Source: Mariprofundus sp. EBB-1
Lineage (GTDB): Bacteria > Pseudomonadota > Zetaproteobacteria > Mariprofundales > Mariprofundaceae
NCBI RefSeq assembly: GCF_003665155.1
Contig: NZ_RCFQ01000007.1
Location: forward strand, 42,851-106,850
DNA: 64,000 nt
Reading direction: 5' to 3'
Below the pieces are notes generated by a model. The model did not search any database. It had not been told where the DNA came from and saw only the letters and a list, made by a program, of their open reading frames with translations. A program made the translations under genes and the position numbers. Below, one piece after another: positions 8,810 to 17,418 of this stretch; position 1 is the stretch's first letter; the number at the start of each line of letters is the position of its first letter.

Positions 8810-9376
8810 ATGAATAAAACAATATTAGTCGGAGCCATTGTGATGGTATCCAGCATCATATTATCAGTTTCCAATATCGCATTGGCCGACAAAGATAGCG
8901 AAAGCCACTGGGGTGGCACATTTGAACGCACCTCTACTGTACCAGCGATAAACAATGCCCTATATGCCACCGAATGCAGCGCATGCCACTTTGCCTATCA
9001 GCCCGGCTGGCTACCTGCCCGCTCATGGAAAAAAATGATGCGTAATCTGGATGATCATTTTGGTGAGAATGCTGAATTGGATCAGATGAGTAACGACACC
9101 ATCACCAGCTATCTGGTAGCTGAGTCAGCAGACCACCAAGCCAATCGAAAAAGCACTAAAATACTACGCTCAATCAGAGCTAACGATGCACCACTGAGAA
9201 TATCAACATTGCCCTATATACTGCGTAAACACGATGAAATTCCGCAACGCATGATTCGTGACAATACCAAGGTTGGATCAGCTGCGAATTGTATTGCTTG
9301 CCATACAGGTGCTGCAGAGGGACAGTTTAATGAACATGGCGTCACTATTCCGGGTTATGGCGCGTGGGAGGATTAA
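8810..9376 (+). CDS. Diheme cytochrome c (DHC family)
   Basis: A 188-residue periplasmic cytochrome with an N-terminal signal (cleavage near residue 26, ALA) and two haem sites, CSACH (Cys56-Cys59-His60) and CIACH (Cys161-Cys164-His165). The first is followed by the family-typical FAYQPGWLPARSW, and the C terminus ends ...PGYGAWED. DHC is the known electron donor to SHP and takes electrons from the membrane cytochrome b. AAAGGAGC precedes the ATG. Spacing to the SHP gene is 31 bp. Confidence 0.9.
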   Translation: MNKTILVGAIVMVSSIILSVSNIALADKDSESHWGGTFERTSTVPAINNALYATECSACHFAYQPGWLPARSWKKMMRNLDDHFGENAELDQMSNDTITSYLVAESADHQANRKSTKILRSIRANDAPLRISTLPYILRKHDEIPQRMIRDNTKVGSAANCIACHTGAAEGQFNEHGVTIPGYGAWED

Positions 9377-9385
9377 ACAAACAGT

Positions 9386-9691
9386 ATGAAAATAGTGCGA
9401 CTGACATGGACCATGATACTGCTGTTGATCATTTCTACGGCCTCCACGGCATGGGCGGATGATGACCATGAACGCGCTCGCCAGTTGCTTGAGCAGGGTA
9501 AAATTCTGCCTCTATCTGACATCATCAAACAGGCCAACGCACTTTATCCAGGCAACGTGCTGGAAGTTGATCTAGAGGAAAAAAGTGGCGAAATTGTCTA
9601 TGAAATTGAGCTACTGGGGGACGACGGTGTCATTATGGAAATGCTCCTTGATGCACGAAGCGGACGTATGATTTCATTAAAGAGGGACTAA
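9386..9691 (+). CDS. Small exported PepSY-domain protein
   Basis: A 101-residue protein with a signal peptide ending near AWA (residues 21-23) and a single PepSY domain (about 30-98: LSDIIKQA ... VLEVDLEEKSGEIVYEIELL ... DARSGRMISLKRD). Such small PepSY proteins often accompany DHC/SHP operons and two-component systems; their exact role is unknown. The stop TAA directly precedes the response regulator ATG (TAAATG). Confidence 0.8.
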   Translation: MKIVRLTWTMILLLIISTASTAWADDDHERARQLLEQGKILPLSDIIKQANALYPGNVLEVDLEEKSGEIVYEIELLGDDGVIMEMLLDARSGRMISLKRD

Positions 9692-10369
9692 ATGCGACTA
9701 TTATTGGTTGAAGATGACGAAATGCTGTCTGCCAATCTGACCATGCAGCTCAAACAACATGGTTTTGCCGTGGACACAGTATTTGATGGCACCGAAGCAC
9801 TTTTCATGGGTGAAAACGAGCCCTACGATGTGATTATTCTTGATCTCGGTCTGCCCGAAGTATCGGGTATTGATGTACTCAAGCAGTGGCGCAGTAAACA
9901 GGTTTCTACGCCTGTGCTCATCTTAACCGCACGCGATGCATGGCATGAAAAGGTAGATGGTTTCCGCGCTGGAGCCGATGACTATCTGAGTAAACCATTT
10001 CATATTGAAGAGCTTCTTGCCCGCATCGATGCATTAATTCGTCGCTCAAAAGGCAATGCCGGAGGACAGATAGAATCCGGTAACTTCAGGTTGGATGAGG
10101 CAACACAAAGCGTATCGAAATTGATTAATCATCAACCTGTCACGATTAGCCTGACAGGCGTGGAGTTTCGATTACTGCGATATCTGATGTTACATCCTGG
10201 CCATGTCTTCAGTGACTCTCATCTGCTTGAACATGTGTACAACTATGACTCAGAAAAAGAGAGTAATGTCATTGAGGTTTACATTAGTAAATTAAGAAAA
10301 AAATTGGGTAAAACGTGTATCCTGAATCGCCGTGGTCAGGGTTATCTGTTCAATCCGGACCAAGCATGA
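9692..10369 (+). CDS. OmpR/QseB-type response regulator
   Basis: A 225-residue two-domain regulator. The receiver domain has the acidic pair EDDE at 7-10, phospho-acceptor Asp51 (VIILDLGLPEVSG) and the conserved Lys in DDYLSKPF near residue 101. The C-terminal winged helix (about 130-220) ends with the SKLRKKL recognition region. AGAGGGA precedes the ATG. Its TGA overlaps the kinase ATG as ATGA, so regulator and kinase form a coupled pair that probably controls this cytochrome operon. Confidence 0.93.
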   Translation: MRLLLVEDDEMLSANLTMQLKQHGFAVDTVFDGTEALFMGENEPYDVIILDLGLPEVSGIDVLKQWRSKQVSTPVLILTARDAWHEKVDGFRAGADDYLSKPFHIEELLARIDALIRRSKGNAGGQIESGNFRLDEATQSVSKLINHQPVTISLTGVEFRLLRYLMLHPGHVFSDSHLLEHVYNYDSEKESNVIEVYISKLRKKLGKTCILNRRGQGYLFNPDQA

Positions 10370-11679
10370 CATCTCTAAGCCGGCATCTCTCCTTATCTCT
10401 TGCCATTAGCCTAATCTGCGTTTTTCTGTTTCAGAGCGTGCTTGTTGGCATCGAAATGCGAAAGTTGACAGAGAATGGTGTGGTTTCGCGTCTGGACGAT
10501 GATATGGAAGGCATTCTTGCAACACTTTCCGTGCAATCAGAACAGCCTCCGGTGATCGAGTGGGATCATATCCCGAAGATATTCATGCGCCCTTTTTCCG
10601 GCCACTATTTTCAGCTTCGACAGGAACAACAAGCAGCCATTCGCTCCAGATCATTATGGGATATTGAACTGGATAATTATCAGGATGGTATCGACCACGC
10701 TGTCATCGGACCAAAAGATCAGCAGCTTATTATTCTCACCCGCTCTTTCACGCTACACGGTCAACATATCGTGCTCAGTGTTGCAGAAGACACATCCCAA
10801 TTGGAAGCTACATCACTCTATTTTCAAAAGCGCCTGCTGATACTTTCGGCCGGAGCATTATTTGTGTTGCTGATCATCCAGTTATGGGTCATTCGGCGTG
10901 GTTTAAAACCGTTGATTGGTCTGAGACATGAACTGCAGCAACTGGAAGCTGGAGAGATTGATAAACTGGAACAACCGGTTCCCTCTGAAATTCAACCACT
11001 GGTTGAAGAAGTAAACCGACTATTGATGGTGATGCAACAACGTTTGCAACGTTCACGCAATGCCATGGGTAACCTGTCTCATGCATTAAAAACCCCGTTA
11101 ACACTGATCTTTCAGATTCTCGAACATCACAAGGGAGATGATGATTATCAACAGGTGCTTGAACAGGCTCAACGCATAGAAAGCCATATTAATACACAGC
11201 TCTCGCGAGCCCGAACCGCAGGCCATACAATGGGCAACACATGGCCAGAACCTGAACAGGATCTGCGTGACCTCATCTCCACGCTGGAAAATATTTACCA
11301 GCATCGCATTGCCATCGCATTGGATTTTAAACAGATAGCAACCATCAGCGCAGACAGAGAAGATATGATGGAAATGATTGGAAACCTGATAGATAACGCC
11401 TGCAAATGGGCTGAGCAGCAGGTCATCATCACACTATATGATCAGAACGGCCTACATATTGTGATTGAAGATGATGGCCCCGGCATGAGCCAGCAAGAAC
11501 AATCATTGGTGCTCGAACGTGGCATACGTATCGATGAATCAAAACAGGGGCACGGACTCGGGCTGGCAATCGTTAGTGAAATGATAGAAGCCTACAGCGG
11601 CAAACTTGAACTTGGAAAATCAGACAAATTGGGCGGATTGCAGGTCAATGTGATATTCCCTTCATCCATGGCCAATTAA
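10366..11679 (+). CDS. Sensor histidine kinase (QseC/PhoQ-like)
   Basis: A 437-residue membrane kinase. Helices near residues 10-30 and 157-176 flank a periplasmic domain of about 125 residues. A HAMP-like linker, the H-box NLSHALKTPL with His239, an N-box (NLIDNACKWAE) and glycine boxes (DDGPGMS, GHGLGLAIV) follow. The open frame reaches back to 10315, but ATG 10366 overlaps the regulator stop (ATGA) and begins the first membrane segment, so I prefer it. It partners the preceding response regulator. The stop is five bases from the converging EI24 gene. Confidence 0.93.
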   Translation: MTSLSRHLSLSLAISLICVFLFQSVLVGIEMRKLTENGVVSRLDDDMEGILATLSVQSEQPPVIEWDHIPKIFMRPFSGHYFQLRQEQQAAIRSRSLWDIELDNYQDGIDHAVIGPKDQQLIILTRSFTLHGQHIVLSVAEDTSQLEATSLYFQKRLLILSAGALFVLLIIQLWVIRRGLKPLIGLRHELQQLEAGEIDKLEQPVPSEIQPLVEEVNRLLMVMQQRLQRSRNAMGNLSHALKTPLTLIFQILEHHKGDDDYQQVLEQAQRIESHINTQLSRARTAGHTMGNTWPEPEQDLRDLISTLENIYQHRIAIALDFKQIATISADREDMMEMIGNLIDNACKWAEQQVIITLYDQNGLHIVIEDDGPGMSQQEQSLVLERGIRIDESKQGHGLGLAIVSEMIEAYSGKLELGKSDKLGGLQVNVIFPSSMAN

Positions 11680-11684
11680 AATTG

Positions 11685-12386
11685 CTAAATATCTTCTGAC
11701 AAATACTTACTCAAGCCAACCACGGCGGCCGGAATCACCAGTAGATTCACAATTGGCACCATCATCAACAGCGTTGCCAAGCCTGCAAAGCCAAGATAAA
11801 ACCAGCGTTTCTCAGTCAGTCTGGATTTACGTTGTTTATAATCCCAGCCACGTCGTGATGCTGAGGTATCGATCAACTCAAAGCTCAAGAATCGTACCGC
11901 ACCATAGGTCCAGATGGCTGTCGCTAATGGTGGAACCCAGAAAAAGGCCAGCGCAATTGCGCCCCACAGAAGCAGCCCCAACAACGGACGCACAGAATTG
12001 CCCAGGCTCTGCATAATCATAGGTACCCACGGCGATGTTTGTTCGGTCACTTCACGACCAGAAAGCCTTTCTGTACGCACGGCCAACAGATCCAGCCACG
12101 GTGCTGATACAGCAGACCCCAACGTTACAAAGCTGACAATACCGCACACCACTGCCAGCACAAAAGCCATCGCCCAAGCCAGCCACGATAGTATCTGCCA
12201 ATACCATGCATCTCCGCTAGGAATCCATAAAGTCGCCAGATAATCCACCAACCAGAACACGCCAGTTCCCAACACCAGCATCAGCACTATTAACAGCGCC
12301 AGCATACGCCATAACACAGCTCTTAATTCCGTCCGGGCCAGCAGCAGAGAGATCCCCTTCAATAAGGTCATCGCACCATGAATCAT
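11685..12386 (-). CDS. EI24/CysZ-like membrane protein
   Basis: A 233-residue integral membrane protein of the EI24 domain family, which includes the sulfate permease CysZ. It has an N-terminal helix (LIVLMLVLGTGVFWLV), a long hydrophobic segment (WLAWAMAFVLAVVCGIVSFV), a helix with PLLGLLLWGAIALAFFW, and the YKQRKSRLTEKRW...GFAGLATLLMMVPIVNLL C-terminal region typical of the family. Sulfate transport is possible but not shown by context; no cys genes are nearby. It overlaps the upstream DUF2007 gene by four bases. Confidence 0.8.
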   Translation of the reverse strand: MIHGAMTLLKGISLLLARTELRAVLWRMLALLIVLMLVLGTGVFWLVDYLATLWIPSGDAWYWQILSWLAWAMAFVLAVVCGIVSFVTLGSAVSAPWLDLLAVRTERLSGREVTEQTSPWVPMIMQSLGNSVRPLLGLLLWGAIALAFFWVPPLATAIWTYGAVRFLSFELIDTSASRRGWDYKQRKSRLTEKRWFYLGFAGLATLLMMVPIVNLLVIPAAVVGLSKYLSEDI

Positions 12387-12592
12387 TGGTTTAGCTCCAG
12401 ATCCTGAATAATCAAGTCTGCTGCCATTTTATCGTCTTCAGCAACCATCACGCGCGCATCCATCACCGTTGGCAATGGCATCAACGCATTCATGCCAGCG
12501 TTATCAATACGAAATATAATCTTTCTTGATTCCAGCGCGTCGCGCAAAATCTGGATCGTGACAGGATCGGATAGTTTAATAAGTTCAATCAT
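12383..12592 (-). CDS. DUF2007-type small protein
   Basis: A 69-residue soluble protein with the family layout: an early LIKLSDPVTIQILRDALES helix, a short beta segment FRIDNAGM, and an acidic VMVAEDDKMAADLIIQDL C-terminal helix. DUF2007 proteins are called putative signal-transducing proteins, but no biochemical role is settled. The stop overlaps the EI24 gene start (ATGA), implying one transcript. Confidence 0.78.
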   Translation of the reverse strand: MIELIKLSDPVTIQILRDALESRKIIFRIDNAGMNALMPLPTVMDARVMVAEDDKMAADLIIQDLELNQ

Positions 12593-12647
12593 GTGCAGAA
12601 CCTAGAAAATTTATTGCATAGCGTCACGTTGAAAATCCAAACCTTTC

Positions 12648-12799
12648 ACCACGAAGGCACGAAGACACAAAGGAAAGCCAAAAGAATATTAACACATAAA
12701 GTTTATTTCCAGGTGTATGAATAGGACGATTGAGAGGGTTTCAGACCTTCAATGCTACATTGCGTTGTTATTTTAATTTTTTCTTCGTGCCTTCGTGGT
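12648..12799. repeat. Inverted-repeat pair of the ACGAAGGCACGAAG type
   Basis: The arms 12648-12664 and 12783-12799 are perfect 17-bp inverted complements (ACCACGAAGGCACGAAG and its reverse complement). They enclose 118 bp of non-coding DNA between the divergent DUF2007 and tldD genes. This motif type is common in intergenic DNA of many bacteria; its role is unknown. The arms could fold into a long-range stem in RNA. Confidence 0.75.
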
Positions 12800-12864
12800 A
12801 AAGAATGACTTAACAATGATCAATTGCCCTTGACACCTGAGTACCATGTACGACGATTGCCATT

Positions 12865-14307
12865 ATGCCGACACCATCGAATTACCCTACCCCTGACTCT
12901 GAACTCCCCATCGCCATTGAAACCCTTCAATCGGTACTCTCTCAGATGTTACCCGCCCAGGCCGATGACGGTGATCTGTATATTGAACACAGCGTGTCTG
13001 AATCACTGGCACTGGAAGAGGGTCGGGTGAAGCACGTATCCGCCTCCACCCATCAGGGCATGGGCGCACGCGTTATCAAAGGTGAATCGGCCGGGCATGC
13101 CTATACAGACAGATTTGATCATGCCGCGATTATGCAGGCGGGCAAATCTGCCCGCGCCATTGCCGAGCATGCGCAGAACATTGCTCCAGTCTCCATTCAT
13201 CAGGGTGAAAACCGGCCAGCATCCCTCTATCAAGCCATTAATCCAGCAGATGGAGTTAACTTTCTGCAACGCAAACTGCTGCTTGAAGAGCTTGATACAC
13301 TGGCTAGAAGCCTTGATCCACGGGTTGTGCAGGTCTTTGCGAATATATCATGCTCTTTTTCTGACATTCATATTATTCGCATGGATGGCTGTCATATTCA
13401 GGATGCCCGTCCACTGGTGCGCTTAAATATTTCAGTGGTAGTTGAGCAAAATGGAAAGCGTGAAACTGGCTCTGCCGGTGGTGGCGGTCGTTTTGCGCTA
13501 ACACGCCTGACGGAAGGTGACGAAGCCAAGCGCCTTGTCCATGAAGCTGTACGGCTGGCACTGCTTAATCTCGATGCCCACGACACTCCCGCTGGTAATA
13601 TGCCGGTGGTATTGGGGCCGGGATGGCCGGGTATTCTACTGCACGAAGCCATTGGTCATGGTCTTGAAGGTGATTTCAATCGCAAGGGTAGCTCTGTGTT
13701 CTCCGACAAAATGGGGCAACGCATTGCAGCCAAAGGCATTACTGTAGTTGATGATGGCACCATTTCTGATCGTCGTGGCTCACTGACTGTAGATGATGAA
13801 GGCACAGAAACCAACCGCACTGTATTAATCGAAGATGGTATTCTAACCGGTTATCTAATGGACAGGCAGAACGCACGCCTGATGGGCATGAAAGCGACCG
13901 GTAATGGACGGCGTGAATCCTATGCGCACCCTGTACTCCCGCGAATGACCAACACCTTCATGTTGGCCGGTCAAGATGATCCTAATGATATTATCAGTTC
14001 ACTGGATCGCGGCATCTATGCCGTGAACTTTGGTGGTGGTCAGGTAGATATTACTTCGGGCAAATTCGTGTTCACCACCTCTGAAGCCTATTACGTTGAA
14101 AATGGTAAGATCCAATATCCGGTGAAAGGGGCAACTCTGATTGGATCAGGTCATGAAGTACTGCAAAAGGTTTCAATGATCGGCAATGATCTCGCACTCG
14201 ATCCCGGCGTAGGCACCTGTGGCAAGGGCGGTCAGTCTGTACCTGTTGGTGTCGGGCTACCGACTATTCGCATTGATGAATTGATTGTCGGAGGTACTGA
14301 GGCATGA
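12865..14307 (+). CDS. tldD: Metalloprotease TldD
   Basis: A 480-residue subunit of the TldD/TldE(PmbA) heterodimeric zinc protease, which trims unfolded peptides and is needed for maturation of microcin-type peptides and CcdA turnover in E. coli. The zinc motif HExxxH is present as His260-Glu261-Ala-Ile-Gly-His265 in GILLHEAIGHGLEGDFNRKG. The C-terminal GTCGKGGQSVPVGVGLPT block is typical. The gene overlaps pmbA by four bases (ATGA), so both subunits are made together. No strong SD is seen before ATG 12865. Confidence 0.95.
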   Translation: MPTPSNYPTPDSELPIAIETLQSVLSQMLPAQADDGDLYIEHSVSESLALEEGRVKHVSASTHQGMGARVIKGESAGHAYTDRFDHAAIMQAGKSARAIAEHAQNIAPVSIHQGENRPASLYQAINPADGVNFLQRKLLLEELDTLARSLDPRVVQVFANISCSFSDIHIIRMDGCHIQDARPLVRLNISVVVEQNGKRETGSAGGGGRFALTRLTEGDEAKRLVHEAVRLALLNLDAHDTPAGNMPVVLGPGWPGILLHEAIGHGLEGDFNRKGSSVFSDKMGQRIAAKGITVVDDGTISDRRGSLTVDDEGTETNRTVLIEDGILTGYLMDRQNARLMGMKATGNGRRESYAHPVLPRMTNTFMLAGQDDPNDIISSLDRGIYAVNFGGGQVDITSGKFVFTTSEAYYVENGKIQYPVKGATLIGSGHEVLQKVSMIGNDLALDPGVGTCGKGGQSVPVGVGLPTIRIDELIVGGTEA

Positions 14308-15698
14308 GCACAATTGTGAAACACAGCGCCCAAAAACATATCTCAGGGCAATCCCTTCAGTTACTTGAAGCAGCCAAAAAGAATGGTGCTATTCATGCAG
14401 ATGCCGTGGCAATTTGTGATACCGGGGACTCGATCAGTATCCGCAATGGTATCGTTGAGTCGGTGGAGCGCGAAGATGCGCAGGGCATTGGACTGCGTGC
14501 GTTTGTAGAAACACCGAAAGGGTTAGCGTTTGCCACAGCCTCCACATCGGATGTATCTGAATCCGGTCTGAGCAAGCTGGCTGAACAGGTTATCAGCATG
14601 GCGCGTATCTCCGAGCCTGATCCGGATGCCGTGCCACCGGTTGGTGCTAACCACCCGAGTGCGAATGAAATGCAAGTCTGGGCAGACGAACATGATCGCA
14701 CCGACTGCGGTTGGAATCTGGAACAGGCCAAATCCGCAGCCCTGGAATGTGAAGATATTGCACGCAACTATTCCGATCTTATCAGCAACAGTGAAGGTGC
14801 AGATGCCAGTTTTGGAGGCAGCCGGGTCGCTTATGCCTCCAGTGATGGTTTTATCGCCGAATATGCCAAAGCTTCAGCTTCACTAAGCGTATCGGTGATT
14901 GCCGGCACGGGTGAACACATGCAGCGCGATTACGCCTGGCACCGTGCTTTTAGCGCTCTCGATTTACATTCCCCACAACAGATTGCAGAAGAAGCCGCCA
15001 GCAGAGCTTGTCGACGTCTGAATCCTTCCCCTATAGAAGGTGGCGAGACCACAGTCATCTTTGAACCACGCATCGCAGCCTCCCTGCTTGGCCATCTGAT
15101 TGGCGCCATCAACGGACGCGCCGTATTACAACAACGCTCATTTTTGGCTGAAAGTCTGAATCAAAAGATTTTCCCTGATTTTGTACGCATTGAAGATAAC
15201 CCGAATCATCCTGATGGTTTGGGTAACCGTCTGTTTGATGGCGAAGGCACACGCTGTTCACGCAACCGGATCATTTCAAATGGCTGCCTCAACACATTTT
15301 TAGCTGATCGCTATGTTGCCAAACGTCTCGGGCAACAAGCCACAGGCAACGCCTCGCGCGGTTTAACCGGTGATATCGGTATTGGTTCATCCAACCTCAT
15401 CTGGCAGCCCGGCGCACAGACACAGGCAGAGATGATCAGCGCTATCGGTAACGGTGTGTTGATCACCGAACTGATTGGTTTTGGAGTCAATGGTGTAACA
15501 GGTGATTATTCGCGTGGCGCAGGTGGTTTTCTGATTGAAAACGGCATGATCTCGCATCCCGTGCAAGGCATCACCATCGCCGGCAACCTGAAAAATATGT
15601 TCGCGAACATTGAAATGATCGGCTCCGACCTCACATGGTTAGGTTCCTCTGCCGTGCCATCAATTGCCATCTCAGGCATGACCGTCGCTGGAGAATAG
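14304..15698 (+). CDS. pmbA: PmbA/TldE, non-catalytic partner of TldD
   Basis: A 464-residue paralogue of TldD that lacks the HExxxH zinc motif, as expected for the TldE subunit that shapes the substrate channel. Recognisable blocks include SIRNGIVESVEREDAQGIGLRAF near the N terminus and the C-terminal LIGFGVNGVTGDYSRGAGGF...GNLKNM segment. It starts with the ATG overlapping the tldD stop, so the stoichiometry is probably set by translational coupling. Confidence 0.94.
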   Translation: MSTIVKHSAQKHISGQSLQLLEAAKKNGAIHADAVAICDTGDSISIRNGIVESVEREDAQGIGLRAFVETPKGLAFATASTSDVSESGLSKLAEQVISMARISEPDPDAVPPVGANHPSANEMQVWADEHDRTDCGWNLEQAKSAALECEDIARNYSDLISNSEGADASFGGSRVAYASSDGFIAEYAKASASLSVSVIAGTGEHMQRDYAWHRAFSALDLHSPQQIAEEAASRACRRLNPSPIEGGETTVIFEPRIAASLLGHLIGAINGRAVLQQRSFLAESLNQKIFPDFVRIEDNPNHPDGLGNRLFDGEGTRCSRNRIISNGCLNTFLADRYVAKRLGQQATGNASRGLTGDIGIGSSNLIWQPGAQTQAEMISAIGNGVLITELIGFGVNGVTGDYSRGAGGFLIENGMISHPVQGITIAGNLKNMFANIEMIGSDLTWLGSSAVPSIAISGMTVAGE

Positions 15699-15849
15699 CT
15701 ACTACAGACAAAGTATTGCGTTGAGCAGTTGAGACCGCCTCCAAACCCGGACGGTCAGTAGTTGTAAAACAATGATGTTTTGCGAGTCCATAACTGTATC
15801 AAGCCAAACGACGCATCCACATTTCATGCCCGTAAAAGGTAGCGTCGTC

Positions 15850-15885
15850 CCCTTTAGCTTCTTTAGCTTCCTTTAGCTTTAGCTC
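15850..15885. repeat. Short tandem CTTTAGCTT repeat
   Basis: Three adjacent copies of a 9-bp unit CTTTAGCTT (15852-15860, 15861-15869, 15871-15879 after an extra C) followed by a partial TAGCT. They lie in the 291-bp non-coding gap between pmbA and the EF-hand gene. Nothing else was recognised in that gap. A replication-slippage origin is likely. Confidence 0.6.
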
Positions 15886-15989
15886 TCAATCAGGACTTGG
15901 AAATCGGCACTCAACCGCTTTAACTTTCTGTTTAACTAAGGACACCAAACGCACATACACACAAATGCTAAAGCCTTTCGACTAAAAAA

Positions 15990-16628
15990 TTAGACTATCC
16001 AGGATGATGTGGCGTCTATCTGATTGTTTTCTGATGCAGTATATGAACTAATCATATTCATGACCTGAGGCATCATGATATCATAACCACTCTTCCTCAC
16101 CTCAGGCAAAGTATCAGAACTCTTTACTGTATCGATTGAAACTGAAGCAGTTTGGCTATAAACCATGGCCTCTTCCGCACTGACTGTACCATCACCATTA
16201 GTATCGGCGGGATCAATACTGGTGGTAGAGACATCGCTATCAGATTCTGGTTTGGGAGGAGGTGGAGGTGGGGGACCTCCCCCATGCCCATGCATAGGCC
16301 CCATGCCGCCGGGGGCCTGATTGTTTGTGGATTGACTCTCACTCTGTGGGTCGATTGTTTGCAATAGGTTCGTGAACTCTTGCTTTGTTACAGATCCATC
16401 AGCATTACTATCCATCAAGGAGAAGATTGCATCGACACTGGCTTGAGAGATCGAAACCTTATCCGCCACTCGACTCAGTGTGTTTTTATCAAAACTCCCT
16501 GAATCTTTTGGGTCAACTTTTGAAAAGAAATTATTGGTGACCTCTGTTGCTGTTTGCCGCTGAATAGGCGGTGGTGGAGGTGGGATATGTTGTGACTGTA
16601 ATGAGCTGATTCCGCTTATACTGCTCAT
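15990..16628 (-). CDS. Proline-rich EF-hand calcium-binding protein
   Basis: A 212-residue protein with two canonical 12-residue EF-hand loops, DSNADGSVTKQE and DTNGDGTVSAEE. Both have acidic or polar residues at positions 1, 3 and 5 and Glu at 12. A third, degenerate loop (DPKDSGSFDKNT) precedes them. Poly-proline runs lie near the N terminus and between the hands, next to a Gly/His/Met-rich stretch (MGPMHGHGGG). I see no signal peptide or membrane helix. AAAGGAGGGG precedes the ATG. A calcium-dependent buffer or scaffold is possible; the specific role is unknown. Confidence 0.8.
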   Translation of the reverse strand: MSSISGISSLQSQHIPPPPPPIQRQTATEVTNNFFSKVDPKDSGSFDKNTLSRVADKVSISQASVDAIFSLMDSNADGSVTKQEFTNLLQTIDPQSESQSTNNQAPGGMGPMHGHGGGPPPPPPPKPESDSDVSTTSIDPADTNGDGTVSAEEAMVYSQTASVSIDTVKSSDTLPEVRKSGYDIMMPQVMNMISSYTASENNQIDATSSWIV

Positions 16629-16826
16629 AGCCCCTCCTTTTATTGAATTTTTAGCAAACAGGTCATATTTAATCTAATTAAATATATCGGTAATATGACT
16701 ATGAACTTTAGATAATATTGAATCATCTCTGATTTATGGCATCTGAAATGTGTAACAGATGGCCGTTATTGGAGCTCCCCCGGCATGTGCCCGAAGGCAG
16801 CCGTTCAGTTTATATCTAAGAACGAT

Positions 16827-17255
16827 TTAACTTTCAGGCTTTTCGACGATCATGGGTTGTTCATATTTAAGATCGATATTTTTGAATGATTCCAGAGAAT
16901 CCTTTTTGATTTTCGACCAAAAGGCACGATCAATTTTCAACCAGCGGGTGACCAGCTCAGGTGCAACCCCCTCTTCTTCAATGGCTTCACGCAACAAGCC
17001 CTGACGCACCACCAGCAGCTCTTCGGTGATGTACATGCGCATATGGGATACATCCAGATCCTTTCCCAGGTACGGTGCTTTAGATCCCATCTTTTCAGCC
17101 ATAAACTGGGTTTGACGTAACTCAATAAATTTCTGGTCAAGACCTTCAAAAAACTGCCCCAGCCAGGGGTGTGCATAAACCTTATCGTAAAATGATGTGT
17201 GAATGCGCTCCATAGCAGACAAGCCACCAATCATATCAAACAGGGATTGTTTCAT
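16827..17255 (-). CDS. Truncated (2/2) haemoglobin-like globin
   Basis: A 142-residue globin. The N-terminal GGLSAMERIHTSFYDKVYAH stretch followed by PWLGQFF is typical of 2/2 haemoglobins; Tyr23 fits the B10 ligand-stabilising tyrosine, and His71 in DLDVSHMRMYIT is the likely proximal haem ligand. Truncated globins handle oxygen or detoxify NO. GGAGAGATGAG precedes the ATG. It stands alone between the EF-hand gene and the fructosamine kinase operon, all leftward. The exact subgroup is not determined. Confidence 0.82.
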   Translation of the reverse strand: MKQSLFDMIGGLSAMERIHTSFYDKVYAHPWLGQFFEGLDQKFIELRQTQFMAEKMGSKAPYLGKDLDVSHMRMYITEELLVVRQGLLREAIEEEGVAPELVTRWLKIDRAFWSKIKKDSLESFKNIDLKYEQPMIVEKPES

Positions 17256-17418
17256 CTCATCTCTCCATATGTTCCATTGCCATATGATGACAACCGCGTT
17301 TTATTACTTGAGAAAAAATAAATTATAGCGGCTCCATTTATAAAGAACCATTTAAAATAAATCATTTAACCGGAGAGATAAGAAAGTCCCTTTCTTCAAG
17401 AAATCATTAGGGTTTAAA

